NCBI GenBank assembly: GCA_913056235.1
Contig: CAJXMW010000008.1
Span: 1-64,000, forward strand
Length of the DNA: 64,000 nt
Origin: an uncultured Fodinibius sp.
GTDB lineage: Bacteria > Bacteroidota > Rhodothermia > Balneolales > Balneolaceae
Reading direction: 5' to 3'
Under the pieces are notes generated by a model. The model was given only the letters and a program-made list of their open reading frames with translations. It searched no databases and was not told the DNA's origin. Within the stretch, counting starts at the first letter, position 1, and the number at the start of each line of letters is the position of its first letter. The position numbers were made by a program, and so were the translations under genes. This document shows positions 53,723 to 61,292 of the stretch, piece after piece.

Positions 53723-53870
53723 AAAAAATAGGGTGAATCAGCTATCAACTGATTCACCCCGGAAGGACATTTGATATTGCTCTCTATTTCAACGGCTTAT
53801 ACGCTTTTAAGCGTTTCTGTTGGTAAGACCCTTGAAAAGGGAAATCCTTACAAATTTTTTTCATTTTTTT
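53723..53870. ncRNA. candidate structured RNA or leader between the LTD gene and 53913
   Basis: Three successive paired elements fill a 148-bp spacer. First, GGGTGAATCAG (53731-53741) pairs with CTGATTCACCC (53749-53759). Second, CAAC/GTTG (53790-53793, 53819-53822) encloses ACGCTT/AAGCGT (53801-53814). Third, GTAAG/CTTAC (53823-53827, 53847-53851) encloses CCCTT/AAGGG. On the minus strand the first hairpin is followed by TATTTTTT, a terminator form, with a TTGGCT and TATAAA pair about 17 nt apart upstream of the RNA. On the plus strand the third is followed by two T runs. It may be a minus-strand small RNA or an attenuator for the LTD gene. I do not recognise a known RNA family. Confidence 0.4.
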
Positions 53871-53912
53871 ATATAATCTTCTTCAGCCAATAAGACACCT
53901 AAACTTCGGACA

Positions 53913-54323
53913 ATGGGATACGCTAATAAACAGTCTGTGCCTTTTGAAATTGATAACATAAATCACGGTTTTCAGGTTGCCAAGGGAATTTTAAAGCTCA
54001 GGGACAAGGCACTTGAACTGGAGTTTGAAGTCGAAGATGCTATACTCGGTATTATTAGCTCAGATGTGCAAACGATACGTCTTTCGTTTGATGATCTGGA
54101 ATCTATTCAGTTTAAAAAGGGGTGGTTTCGTGCAAAAATAATATTGGAGGCTGTATCCATGCATGTGTTTGAAGATCTTCCCGGTAGTGAACAGGCTTCA
54201 TGTACGTTGAAAGTTAAACGAAAGGACCGGAAAGAGGCTGAACAAATTATTTCAACAGCACGCATGCAGCTGTCAGAGCATAAACTCGATCAAATGGAAG
54301 GTGGGATGGCAGATAACGGGTAA
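53913..54323 (+). CDS. uncharacterised small protein, PH-like fold
   Basis: 136 residues, soluble, no signal. The middle alternates strands: VAKGILKLRDKALELEFEVE, then VQTIRLSFDDLESIQFKKGW and FRAKIILEAVSMHVF, ending in a charged helix (KEAEQIISTARMQL). The strand order with a C-terminal helix resembles bacterial PH domains; family not assigned. The plus-strand T runs of the structured spacer lie about 40 nt before its ATG. Confidence 0.55.
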   Translation: MGYANKQSVPFEIDNINHGFQVAKGILKLRDKALELEFEVEDAILGIISSDVQTIRLSFDDLESIQFKKGWFRAKIILEAVSMHVFEDLPGSEQASCTLKVKRKDRKEAEQIISTARMQLSEHKLDQMEGGMADNG

Positions 54324-54329
54324 TGAAAT

Positions 54330-54360
54330 ATCCTGCCCGGGATTCTTTCCCAAGCAGGAT
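54330..54360. terminator. weak bidirectional hairpin between 53913 gene and asd
   Basis: ATCCTGC pairs with GCAGGAT and the inner GGGA with TCCC, between two convergent genes. The flanking T runs are poor (ATATTTC on the minus side), so termination is inferred from its position. Confidence 0.5.
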
Positions 54361-54377
54361 AACGTCGTGTCAATGAA

Positions 54378-55436
54378 TTAATGTATCAATCCTTTCGCAG
54401 CTAACAGTTCGCCATTCAGGATAGCACCGCCGGCAGCTCCGCGGATGGTATTGTGAGCCATCGTCACGTAGCCGAGATCCATCACAGTACCTTCGCGCAA
54501 ACGTCCCACCGCCGTTTGCATACCGCCTTCGCGATCGGCATGTAGTCTTGGCTGGGGATGTCGATTCTTTTCGTATAGCTTGATGGGATTTTCTGGCGAC
54601 GAGGGGAGATCCAAGCTGGCTATGGGATTATCCCAGTCGGTGTAGGCCTGTTTGGCTTCGTCAATGGAGGATGGTGCATTTTTAAGCTGTACCGAAACTG
54701 AGAGCAGGTGTCCCTCGATCGTAGGGACGCGCACAGCTGTAGCCTGTATTGTAAAATCATTAAAGGCGATAGTATCATCCCAGAGCGAACCAAGTACCTT
54801 GGTGGATTCGGTTTGTACCTTGGGTTCTTCGCCGCCAATATAGGGAACTACGTTTGCTACGATGTCGAGGCTGGGGACGCCGGGATAACCCGCCCCGGAG
54901 GTCGACTGCATAGAAGTGACGATTACTTCGTCAATCTCAAAAGCATCGTGCAGAGGCTTGAGCGACATCGAAAGCGGCACCGACACGCAGTTGGGATTGG
55001 TGACAATCCAGCCGCTGCCATCATCGGTAAACGTTTGTTTGGTGATGAGGTCCGCGTGATCGGGATTCACTTCTGGCACCAGCAGCGGCACCTGATCGTG
55101 CATGCGATAGTTTTTGGCGTTGGAAATTACGGGGATGCCGGCTTCGGCAAAACTTTTCTCGATCCCTTCGGCCACCGACGAGTCTAATCCAGAGAATACA
55201 AAATCGACGCCAGAAAATGCCTCGGGCTCACATTCTGCCACTTCCATCTTGGCAGTGTCGGCAGGCATCTCGGTGGGTTCAATCCAGTGAGCTGCCTCTT
55301 CGTACTTTTTACCGGCCGACCGCTCGGAAGCCCCAAGCACACTAATTTTGAACCAGGGATGATCTTCCAATAACCGAACGAATTTTTGTCCTACCGCTCC
55401 GGTTGCACCCAGAACTCCAACTTGAAATGTCTGCAT
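54378..55436 (-). CDS. asd: aspartate-semialdehyde dehydrogenase
   Basis: Second step towards Lys, Thr, Met and the peptidoglycan precursor diaminopimelate. 352 residues. GVLGATGAVGQKFVRLL binds NADP; the catalytic Cys is C150 in IVTNPNCVSVPLS; SMQSTSGAGYPGVPSLD follows, and DREGGMQTAVGRLR with the His region near the end. This pattern (NPNCV and the following text) is that of the archaeal/fungal-type subgroup rather than the E. coli type. Start at ATG 55436. Confidence 0.93.
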   Translation of the reverse strand: MQTFQVGVLGATGAVGQKFVRLLEDHPWFKISVLGASERSAGKKYEEAAHWIEPTEMPADTAKMEVAECEPEAFSGVDFVFSGLDSSVAEGIEKSFAEAGIPVISNAKNYRMHDQVPLLVPEVNPDHADLITKQTFTDDGSGWIVTNPNCVSVPLSMSLKPLHDAFEIDEVIVTSMQSTSGAGYPGVPSLDIVANVVPYIGGEEPKVQTESTKVLGSLWDDTIAFNDFTIQATAVRVPTIEGHLLSVSVQLKNAPSSIDEAKQAYTDWDNPIASLDLPSSPENPIKLYEKNRHPQPRLHADREGGMQTAVGRLREGTVMDLGYVTMAHNTIRGAAGGAILNGELLAAKGLIH

Positions 55437-55493
55437 CGTACCTATGATCTGTTATTTGTAATTGTTTACGAGATATCTGTAAAGAAGAAGCAA

Positions 55494-55528
55494 GTGTACT
55501 CAATACTCACTACTCATAACTAAAAGTC
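55494..55528. repeat. low-complexity spacer repeat (TACTCAATACTCACTACTCA)
   Basis: Short direct reiterations of ACTCAATACTCACTACTCAT lie in the asd-glyS spacer. Similar wording is common in spacers of this bacterial group in my memory, but there is no second copy in this window. Confidence 0.3.
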
Positions 55529-55582
55529 CAGAAAGGTGAAGATAGGCATAAAAGCAGAATTAATTAAAGCCGTAATTTTTCC

Positions 55583-55590
55583 TATCTTTG
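55583..55590 (+). promoter_or_regulatory. possible -7 box (TATCTTTG) for glyS
   Basis: TATCTTTG matches TAnnTTTG exactly and is preceded by a T-rich TTTTTCC stretch, typical of Bacteroidota promoters. Transcription would begin near 55597, about 35 nt before the glyS ATG. Confidence 0.5.
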
Positions 55591-55631
55591 GGCTCTGAAA
55601 ATTTCATTATTCAACTAAAATTTAGTACTAC

Positions 55632-57104
55632 ATGTCAGTAACTGAACTTCAGGATTTAGAAACGCTTGTGTCGCTGGCGAAAGCCCGGGGGCTCATTTAT
55701 CAATCATCAGAGATTTACGGCGGACTCGGAGCCGTCTACGATTACGGTCCGTTGGGAGCAGAACTCAAGCGCAACATTCGTGATATGTGGTGGAAAGACA
55801 TGACGCAGCGCCATGATAACATTGTGGGGCTCGATTCGGCCATCTTCATGCATCCCAAAGTGTGGGAGGCCAGTGGTCACCTCGAAGGATTTAACGATCC
55901 GATGATCGACGACAAGCAGTCGAATAAGCGCTACCGTGCTGACATGCTGATCGAGAATGAAATTGCCAAGCTGAGAAGCAAAGGCAAAGCTGATAAAGCC
56001 GATGAAATGCAAGAGCTGCTGGATACTGCCGGCTCGCGCAAGGGTGTCTGTGAGGATCTGTACGAGATTATTATGGATTATGAAATCCGTGCCCCGGAAT
56101 CCGGTGCTTTTGAATGGACTCAGGTTCGTCAGTTTAACCTGATGTTCAAGACGCAGTTTGGTGCAACTTCTTCCGGTGATGACGGAGATGATGCGGTGTA
56201 TCTACGTCCTGAAACTGCGCAGGGCATTTTCGTGAACTTTAAGAATGTAATGGATACGGCGCGCCAGCAGGTACCGTTCGGTATTGCCCAGGTCGGCAAG
56301 GCGTTCCGCAATGAGGTGGTTGCTCGACAGTTTGTGTTCCGCATGCGTGAGTTCGAGCAGATGGAGATGCAGTACTTTGTGGAGCCCGGCACCGACGAAG
56401 AAACCTATGACCACTGGCTGAACAAACGGTTTGAATGGTTTAAGAAGCTGGGAATCCGTGAAGATAAGTTACGGACGCATCAGCATCCCGAGGATAAGCT
56501 GGCACACTACGCTGCTCAAGCCGCTGATATCCAATACGAATATCCCATTGGCTGGCAGGAAGTCGAGGGCGTGCACAACCGTACCGATTTTGACCTTTCG
56601 CAGCATATGGAGCACTCGGGCAAGAAGCTGGAGTTTTATGATCAGCAAAAACAAGAAAAATATGTGCCGTATGTGATTGAGACCTCTATCGGACTGGATC
56701 GCACGGTGATGATGGTATTGAGCGATGCCTACCGCGAGGAGGAAGTAGATGGCGATACGCGCACGGTCTTGAAGATGAATCCACAGCTGGCGCCCACGAA
56801 AGTTGGTGTGTTCCCTTTGATCAAAAAAGACAAGTTGCAGGACTTGGCACACAAAATTACCGACGACCTGCGCGAAGATTACAATGTGCTGTATGACGAA
56901 TCGGGATCAATTGGTAAGCGTTATCGTCGCCAGGATGAGGCGGGTACGCCGTTCTGTATTACCGTCGATTTCGACGGCGTGGAATCGGAAGGCGAAGATA
57001 CGGTAACTATCCGCTATCGTGATGACATGACCCAAGATCGGGTGCCGGTGAGTCGCTTGCGCGAGGTTATTGACGAAAAAATGAAGAGCTGGCAGCCGGA
57101 GTAG
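55632..57104 (+). CDS. glyS: glycyl-tRNA synthetase, single-chain dimeric type
   Basis: Charges tRNA-Gly. 490 residues of the alpha2, eukaryote/archaea-like type. The N-terminal AKARGLIYQSSEIYGGLGAV and YDYGPLGAELKRN is the class II motif 1 region; VYLRPETAQGIFVNF with FRNEVVARQFVFRMREFEQM is motif 2; and ETSIGLDRTVMMVL is motif 3. The C-terminal 130 residues are the anticodon-binding domain (PTKVGVFPLIKKDKLQ, GSIGKRYRRQDEAGTPF). Start at ATG 55632. A terminator follows. Confidence 0.96.
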   Translation: MSVTELQDLETLVSLAKARGLIYQSSEIYGGLGAVYDYGPLGAELKRNIRDMWWKDMTQRHDNIVGLDSAIFMHPKVWEASGHLEGFNDPMIDDKQSNKRYRADMLIENEIAKLRSKGKADKADEMQELLDTAGSRKGVCEDLYEIIMDYEIRAPESGAFEWTQVRQFNLMFKTQFGATSSGDDGDDAVYLRPETAQGIFVNFKNVMDTARQQVPFGIAQVGKAFRNEVVARQFVFRMREFEQMEMQYFVEPGTDEETYDHWLNKRFEWFKKLGIREDKLRTHQHPEDKLAHYAAQAADIQYEYPIGWQEVEGVHNRTDFDLSQHMEHSGKKLEFYDQQKQEKYVPYVIETSIGLDRTVMMVLSDAYREEEVDGDTRTVLKMNPQLAPTKVGVFPLIKKDKLQDLAHKITDDLREDYNVLYDESGSIGKRYRRQDEAGTPFCITVDFDGVESEGEDTVTIRYRDDMTQDRVPVSRLREVIDEKMKSWQPE

Positions 57105-57131
57105 TCCTGGATGCTAGAGGCTATATTTCAG

Positions 57132-57168
57132 AAACCTGTCAGGGATTAAACTCTGACAGGTTTTTTAT
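57132..57168 (+). terminator. Rho-independent terminator after glyS
   Basis: AAACCTGTCAG pairs with CTGACAGGTTT around a 10-nt loop, and six T residues follow, 27 nt after the stop. Confidence 0.9.
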
Positions 57169-57263
57169 TAGCTGTTAGGCTTTTAAAAATGGCAGAAACG
57201 CACTTCATTGCGTGTTTAGCCTGTTGATTCATCGCCAGGCTAGTAGCCGGAAAATCAAAAAAA

Positions 57264-57311
57264 GTAGGCCGGATTGACAATCCGGCTGGACGGGTTATCA
57301 ACCCGTCCTAC
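57264..57311. repeat. REPIN-like double hairpin with GTAG feet
   Basis: GTAG is followed by the hairpin GCCGGATT-GAC-AATCCGGC, a spacer T, the hairpin GGACGGGTT-ATC-AACCCGTCC and a closing TAC that completes CTAC. Read from either end the element is GTAG plus a hairpin, the layout of paired REP sequences mobilised by RAYT (TnpA-REP) transposases. It lies between the convergent glyS and hydrolase genes. Confidence 0.6.
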
Positions 57312-57346
57312 AATTATTTTTTTACTATTAACGGATAATCAATAAC

Positions 57347-58756
57347 TCATTCTTTAATCCACTCTGTGAGCGCAGGTATCAGCCCATCCACAAATTTATT
57401 ATCCAGAGTTGCGTATTCTTGGACTTGGCCGGTCTTTGCTTTCTGAAACAGATGATTGGCGTGCTCAAACACTTTTGTTTGGTAGGAGATACCAGCCGAT
57501 TCCAGAGCCTGTTCGATAGGTTCCTTATTTAGTGCCACGGTTACTTGGGTGTCCTTTCCGCCGAAAATTACCAGCACTGGAATGGTAAGTTTTTCAAGAT
57601 CTTTGGTAGGATCATACGTCAGCAGAGAACGTACTTGGGATGACCGGAATGTGTTGGTCAATTGCGTTACCTGTTGCTTTGCTGCGGCTGTTGCCTGAGC
57701 AGGGTCTGATCCCAGTTTAAGCTGGATTTCCTCGAATTTGGGGCGATAGTTGGCCTGAGCTTGTTCTACATTTTCTTCATCTAATACCGCATCCATCAGT
57801 TGTTCGCGGCCTGCTATTTCATCCGCAATGACCGCTGAGTCCAAACCGGCACGCTGAAACGACTGCCGGACCTGGAAATGTAATATCCTTTTTAGCGAGA
57901 TACCGGTTGAAGCCATCAGAATTAGTTTGTCAACCTGCTGATTTTCATTAGCAACTTTGCCGGCAATGACACCTCCTTGGCTGTGTCCAAGTAGTGTTAT
58001 TTTAGAATAGTCTTCCTTAAAGTGTTCAATAATGGCATCAACATCCGAAGCAAGCGTGCTGAGCGTAGCATCAGAAAAGCTACCGGTGGATTCACCGATC
58101 CCACGATCGTCGTATCGAAAGGTGGCTATCCCATTAGAAGTCAGTGATTCAGCAAGTGCTTGATAAGGTTTAAAATCAGTGATAGGTAGTTGCCCGTTAC
58201 GATTTTGTGCGCCACTGCCAGAGATAATAATTACCAGCTGATTGGTCTGTACATCTTCAGGCCAAGTCAATGTTCCACCAATGGAGATAGAATCGTTCTG
58301 GATGATTATTTCTTTCGCGGGATAGTCGATTATCTTGTCATTATCTTTGACCGTATCACTTTGGGCCTGCTTCGATTTTTTGAGGTGAAAAGGAAACGTT
58401 TGTCCATTCTGGTGAAACGTGCCGGCAACAGCAGTATCTCCTTTGACGATACCCTTGAACTTGGCCATGCCCAGTCCGGCCATAAATTCGAAATGGACCG
58501 AGTCGTCTTCGGTTATGCTTATGTTTTGCAGCGGGATATCCTGACCGCCCTGCTGTGGGATGTCAATTGTGCCTGTGACGCTGTCATCAGTAGGCGAAAA
58601 GTGTGTGATAATGATTAGCTCGGTGCCCTGCACGTCAATAGCTCCTTTCCAGTCGCCGGTAAGTGACTGTTGGCCAAAGGCGGGTTTAATTTGGGCAATG
58701 GAGAGTATAGTAATACAAAGCGTAATGATATAAAGTAAAGCGTGTAGTTTTCGCAT
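57347..58756 (-). CDS. secreted alpha/beta hydrolase with N-terminal beta domain
   Basis: 469 residues with a signal peptide (HALLYIITLCITILSIAQI, cleavage near AFGQQ). Residues about 30-130 form a small beta domain (GDWKGAIDVQGTELIIITHF) seen before S9/DLH-type hydrolases. The hydrolase follows: SGSGAQNRNG oxyanion loop, FRYDDRGIGESTG, nucleophile GHSQGGVIA, a helical cap, VIFGGKDTQV Asp strand and EHANHLFQKA His. Substrate unknown. It lies 7 nt after the SdpI-like gene and is probably under the same operator. Confidence 0.85.
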   Translation of the reverse strand: MRKLHALLYIITLCITILSIAQIKPAFGQQSLTGDWKGAIDVQGTELIIITHFSPTDDSVTGTIDIPQQGGQDIPLQNISITEDDSVHFEFMAGLGMAKFKGIVKGDTAVAGTFHQNGQTFPFHLKKSKQAQSDTVKDNDKIIDYPAKEIIIQNDSISIGGTLTWPEDVQTNQLVIIISGSGAQNRNGQLPITDFKPYQALAESLTSNGIATFRYDDRGIGESTGSFSDATLSTLASDVDAIIEHFKEDYSKITLLGHSQGGVIAGKVANENQQVDKLILMASTGISLKRILHFQVRQSFQRAGLDSAVIADEIAGREQLMDAVLDEENVEQAQANYRPKFEEIQLKLGSDPAQATAAAKQQVTQLTNTFRSSQVRSLLTYDPTKDLEKLTIPVLVIFGGKDTQVTVALNKEPIEQALESAGISYQTKVFEHANHLFQKAKTGQVQEYATLDNKFVDGLIPALTEWIKE

Positions 58757-58763
58757 AGTATTC

Positions 58764-59417
58764 TCAGCTTGATTGTTTGTAGAAATAAAAAGAGTAGCCG
58801 GTGGGAATGATCGCCAGCAAGGCGACGATAATCCCGAAGATGGTGCTAAAGGTTTTAATACTGAAAAAAGGAAACAGAACCATCATCAGCAGGCCGCCGG
58901 TGACCCATACGTAGGATCCGATTTTATGAGTCTGTTTCCAGTTTTCGGCATCTTCCAAGGCCCATGGCACGCGTATCCCTATAAAATAATTGGGCTTTAT
59001 GGTGCGTAGGTAGTTGCCCATCACCACAAAAAAGACCGCCAGGCCGAGATACATCCATCCCTGCGACTGGATCGGGGCATCCATGGCGCTGGCGATAACC
59101 CAGCTGTGGAGTCCCAGCAGCAATACCACTGTTAGGGTTCGAAGTACCGGAATAGGTTTCTGATCAATTTCGATGCGTCGTTTGGGATCGATGATTGGCA
59201 AATAAAGCAGCAACAGATAGACCCCAATGTTGACCATTGGTAAGATCATACTGCCGAGGGCCCGGCTGCTGTAATCATCCACTTCGCCCTGCAGGTTCCA
59301 GTGAGTGGGAATCTGTGCTGGAAGCTGATCCCAAATAAACGGTAGCACTAAGAAGGGCAATAAAAGCATCAGAATATTGTACCACTCTTTCTTGATTGCG
59401 TATTTGAGCGTTTTCAT
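58764..59417 (-). CDS. SdpI-family membrane protein (DUF1648 plus SdpI)
   Basis: 217 residues with about six hydrophobic helices. The DUF1648 motif IPTHWNLQGEVDDYSSR sits after the first helix, and the C-terminal SdpI region holds NYFIGIRVPWALEDAENW then KQTHKIG. In Bacillus SdpI gives immunity to the SdpC toxin and helps control the SdpR repressor. Its ATG overlaps the SdpR-like stop (ATGA). No SdpC-like toxin is nearby. Confidence 0.88.
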   Translation of the reverse strand: MKTLKYAIKKEWYNILMLLLPFLVLPFIWDQLPAQIPTHWNLQGEVDDYSSRALGSMILPMVNIGVYLLLLYLPIIDPKRRIEIDQKPIPVLRTLTVVLLLGLHSWVIASAMDAPIQSQGWMYLGLAVFFVVMGNYLRTIKPNYFIGIRVPWALEDAENWKQTHKIGSYVWVTGGLLMMVLFPFFSIKTFSTIFGIIVALLAIIPTGYSFYFYKQSS

Positions 59418-59683
59418 GATGAGGATGATTTATTTAGAATTTCGAGGAACCAGTTGGCTGCTTCTTCAAGTACGGTTGTGTTGATAGAGTACCGGATAAA
59501 CTGCCCGTCGCGCTCTCGGTCGATCAGCCTGGCTTGCCGCAGAATATCCAGATGATGCGAGATGCTCGGTTTGCTAATGTCAAATTCATCAGCAATGTCG
59601 CCCGCACTCAGGTCCTTGTCCTGCAGCATCTGCAGGATTTTACGGCGCGTTGGGTCGTTTAGAGCTTTAAATAAATTATTCAT
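59414..59683 (-). CDS. SdpR/ArsR-family repressor
   Basis: Winged-helix DNA-binding protein of 89 residues. ALNDPTRRKILQMLQDKDLS then AGDIADEFDISKPSISHHLD is the ArsR helix-turn-helix and QFIRYSINTTVLEEA the wing and dimer helix. It has no metal-binding cysteines, as in SdpR-type autorepressors. It leads the sdpR-sdpI-hydrolase unit and starts 6 bp from the perfect palindrome at 59690, so autoregulation is likely. Confidence 0.9.
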   Translation of the reverse strand: MNNLFKALNDPTRRKILQMLQDKDLSAGDIADEFDISKPSISHHLDILRQARLIDRERDGQFIRYSINTTVLEEAANWFLEILNKSSSS

Positions 59684-59689
59684 TTAGAT

Positions 59690-59709
59690 ATTTAGATAAT
59701 TATCTAAAT
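59690..59709. promoter_or_regulatory. perfect 20-bp palindromic operator for the SdpR-like repressor
   Basis: ATTTAGATAATTATCTAAAT is its own reverse complement and starts 7 bp upstream of the repressor ATG; an additional half-site TTTAGATA lies between. The position fits an ArsR/SdpR operator that covers the promoter. Confidence 0.65.
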
Positions 59710-59804
59710 AGTAAAAGTCAATACTGCTGGACAAGCAAGTGCTTATGTTTCTGTTGTTAATTGCTATCTTGGAGTACATTTATCAGTCTAAAAAATATAC
59801 ACCT

Positions 59805-60581
59805 ATGGGAAATAGATCATCTTCTCCTAAAGTGGCTGTTGTAACAGGCGGTGCGCAAGGGATCGGAAAAGCCATCACATTACACTTGCTTGAAGAAGGA
59901 TATGAGGTCATTGTTGCTGATATCGATAAAGAAGCAGGGACCAAGCTGGCACGGGCCTATGAGAAAATTTATTCGGTTAGATACTGTGAAACTGACGTTT
60001 CTGATCCCGATTCGGTGCAAAAATTGCATCAGTTTGTGAACGAGCACTATGGTCGGCTGGATGCGCTGGTGAATAATGCAGCAATTGCGTCAGCAGAAAA
60101 TGTTCCTTTGCAGGAAATGGCTCTTGAGGAGTGGGACGATAAAATTAGAACTAATCTGACAGGTCCCTTTTTATGTAGCAAGTATTTTGCTGCAGTTCTT
60201 GAACAGTCTCAAGGGGCTATTGTAAATGTGGCGTCTACGCGGGCGTTGATGTCGGAACCCAATACCGAGGCATATTCAGCATCCAAGGGAGGCGTGATAG
60301 CTCTTACTCATTCGTTGGCTAACACGCTGGGGCCTGAAATTCGAGTTAACGCGGTGAGCCCGGGCTGGATTGATGTTCGTGGCTGGCAAAAAGATAGTGA
60401 CAAAGAAGTGCCGGATCTTCGCAAAGTCGATCACACTCAGCATCCCGTGGGGCGCGTGGGCCAGCCGACCGATGTTGCCTACCTCGTTTCTTTTCTGATT
60501 TCGGAACGGGCGCAGTTTATTACAGGCCAGAATATTGTTATTGACGGAGGAATGACTCGCAAGATGATTTATAAAGAATAA
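59805..60581 (+). CDS. short-chain dehydrogenase/reductase
   Basis: Classical SDR of 258 residues from ATG 59805 (MGNRSSSPKVAVV). An in-frame upstream ATG at 59739 would add a hydrophobic stretch, which I reject. AVVTGGAQGIGKAITLHLLE binds NAD(P); the ADIDKE acidic residue suggests NAD preference; NNAAIASAE and the catalytic Ser-Tyr-Lys (VNVASTRALM, AYSASKGG) are intact, and ITGQNIVIDGGMTRKM ends it. Substrate unknown. Confidence 0.88.
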   Translation: MGNRSSSPKVAVVTGGAQGIGKAITLHLLEEGYEVIVADIDKEAGTKLARAYEKIYSVRYCETDVSDPDSVQKLHQFVNEHYGRLDALVNNAAIASAENVPLQEMALEEWDDKIRTNLTGPFLCSKYFAAVLEQSQGAIVNVASTRALMSEPNTEAYSASKGGVIALTHSLANTLGPEIRVNAVSPGWIDVRGWQKDSDKEVPDLRKVDHTQHPVGRVGQPTDVAYLVSFLISERAQFITGQNIVIDGGMTRKMIYKE

Positions 60582-60582
60582 G

Positions 60583-60612
60583 AAAAGCCTGACCAGCTAG
60601 GCCAGGCTTTGA
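60583..60612. terminator. bidirectional hairpin between SDR and sodC
   Basis: AAAGCCTG pairs with CAGGCTTT over an 11-nt loop, between two convergent genes. Short A- and T-rich flanks on both sides make modest termination possible. Confidence 0.6.
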
Positions 60613-60641
60613 AATATCTATTAGGTAGAGAAGGGGGGGGG

Positions 60642-61220
60642 TTACATCCCAGCGGACGTATTCCCTTTAGCAATACCGACAACGCCGCATCCCACACGCG
60701 GGCCAGCAGCTCCGGAAGGTTGTGACTCAAAATCGTCTTCACCGCCATGCACGATAATGCCGCGGCCGATAATGCCGTTGGGCCCGTTTAGTTTAATTTT
60801 CGGATCTACATAATCAAGGGTGGCACTGCCGTCTTCGGAAACTGCGAGGTTCCCCATATCTCCCATGTGTCGGTTATCTTGGGTGGGGGATCCATGTTTG
60901 TTGCCTGTGGGATTGTAATGTCCACCGGCGGAGGTACCATCGGATGCCGTGCAGTCGCCATATTGGTGAATATGGAAACCGTGTCGACCTTGGCTAAGTC
61001 CTTCAAAGTTGGCCTGCACGCGTACACCTTCATCTTCTTTGGTAAAGGTGACTGATCCGGTTACTTCGTTACCTTCGGTTGGATGAACTACGGCAACAGC
61101 TTTGGAATAATTGGTGGACGGTTCGTTGTCCATTTGCTGGTTCTTAGATTGCTGTTGGGAGCAACCCACCACAAATAAGAGCAACAGTATACTCGCTGAA
61201 AACTTTTTTAATAATGTCAT
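60642..61220 (-). CDS. sodC: Cu/Zn superoxide dismutase, lipoprotein
   Basis: Dismutates superoxide in the cell envelope. 192 residues with a lipoprotein signal (ILLLLFVVGCSQQQ, Cys at about 20). The metal site is visible: GFHIHQYGDCT (two His of copper), SAGGHYNPTGNKHGSP (bridging His and zinc His), DNRHMGDMGNL and RGIIVHGGEDDF. The disulfide pair (Cys in GDC and in RVGCGVVG) is present. A G9 run lies just past the stop at 60633-60641, outside the coding part. Confidence 0.95.
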   Translation of the reverse strand: MTLLKKFSASILLLLFVVGCSQQQSKNQQMDNEPSTNYSKAVAVVHPTEGNEVTGSVTFTKEDEGVRVQANFEGLSQGRHGFHIHQYGDCTASDGTSAGGHYNPTGNKHGSPTQDNRHMGDMGNLAVSEDGSATLDYVDPKIKLNGPNGIIGRGIIVHGGEDDFESQPSGAAGPRVGCGVVGIAKGNTSAGM

Positions 61221-61292
61221 AAGTAAAGTTAGTTTTATTCTTATTTACCCAATTTACAAACAGTCTATAAGTTACTGGCATTCAATTGATTC

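Noticed and set aside
53760-53770. SRP RNA from the CCGGAAGGA motif in the structured spacer
   Set aside because: The GGAA-type loop is present by chance; the conserved UCAGG and AGCAGC sides are absent.
58764-59683. Complete Sdp cannibalism toxin system
   Set aside because: Only the repressor-like and immunity-like genes are present; no SdpA, SdpB or SdpC candidates lie nearby.
60633-60641. G9 homopolymer as a phase-variation switch for sodC
   Set aside because: It lies just beyond the stop codon, so a change in length would not alter the protein.
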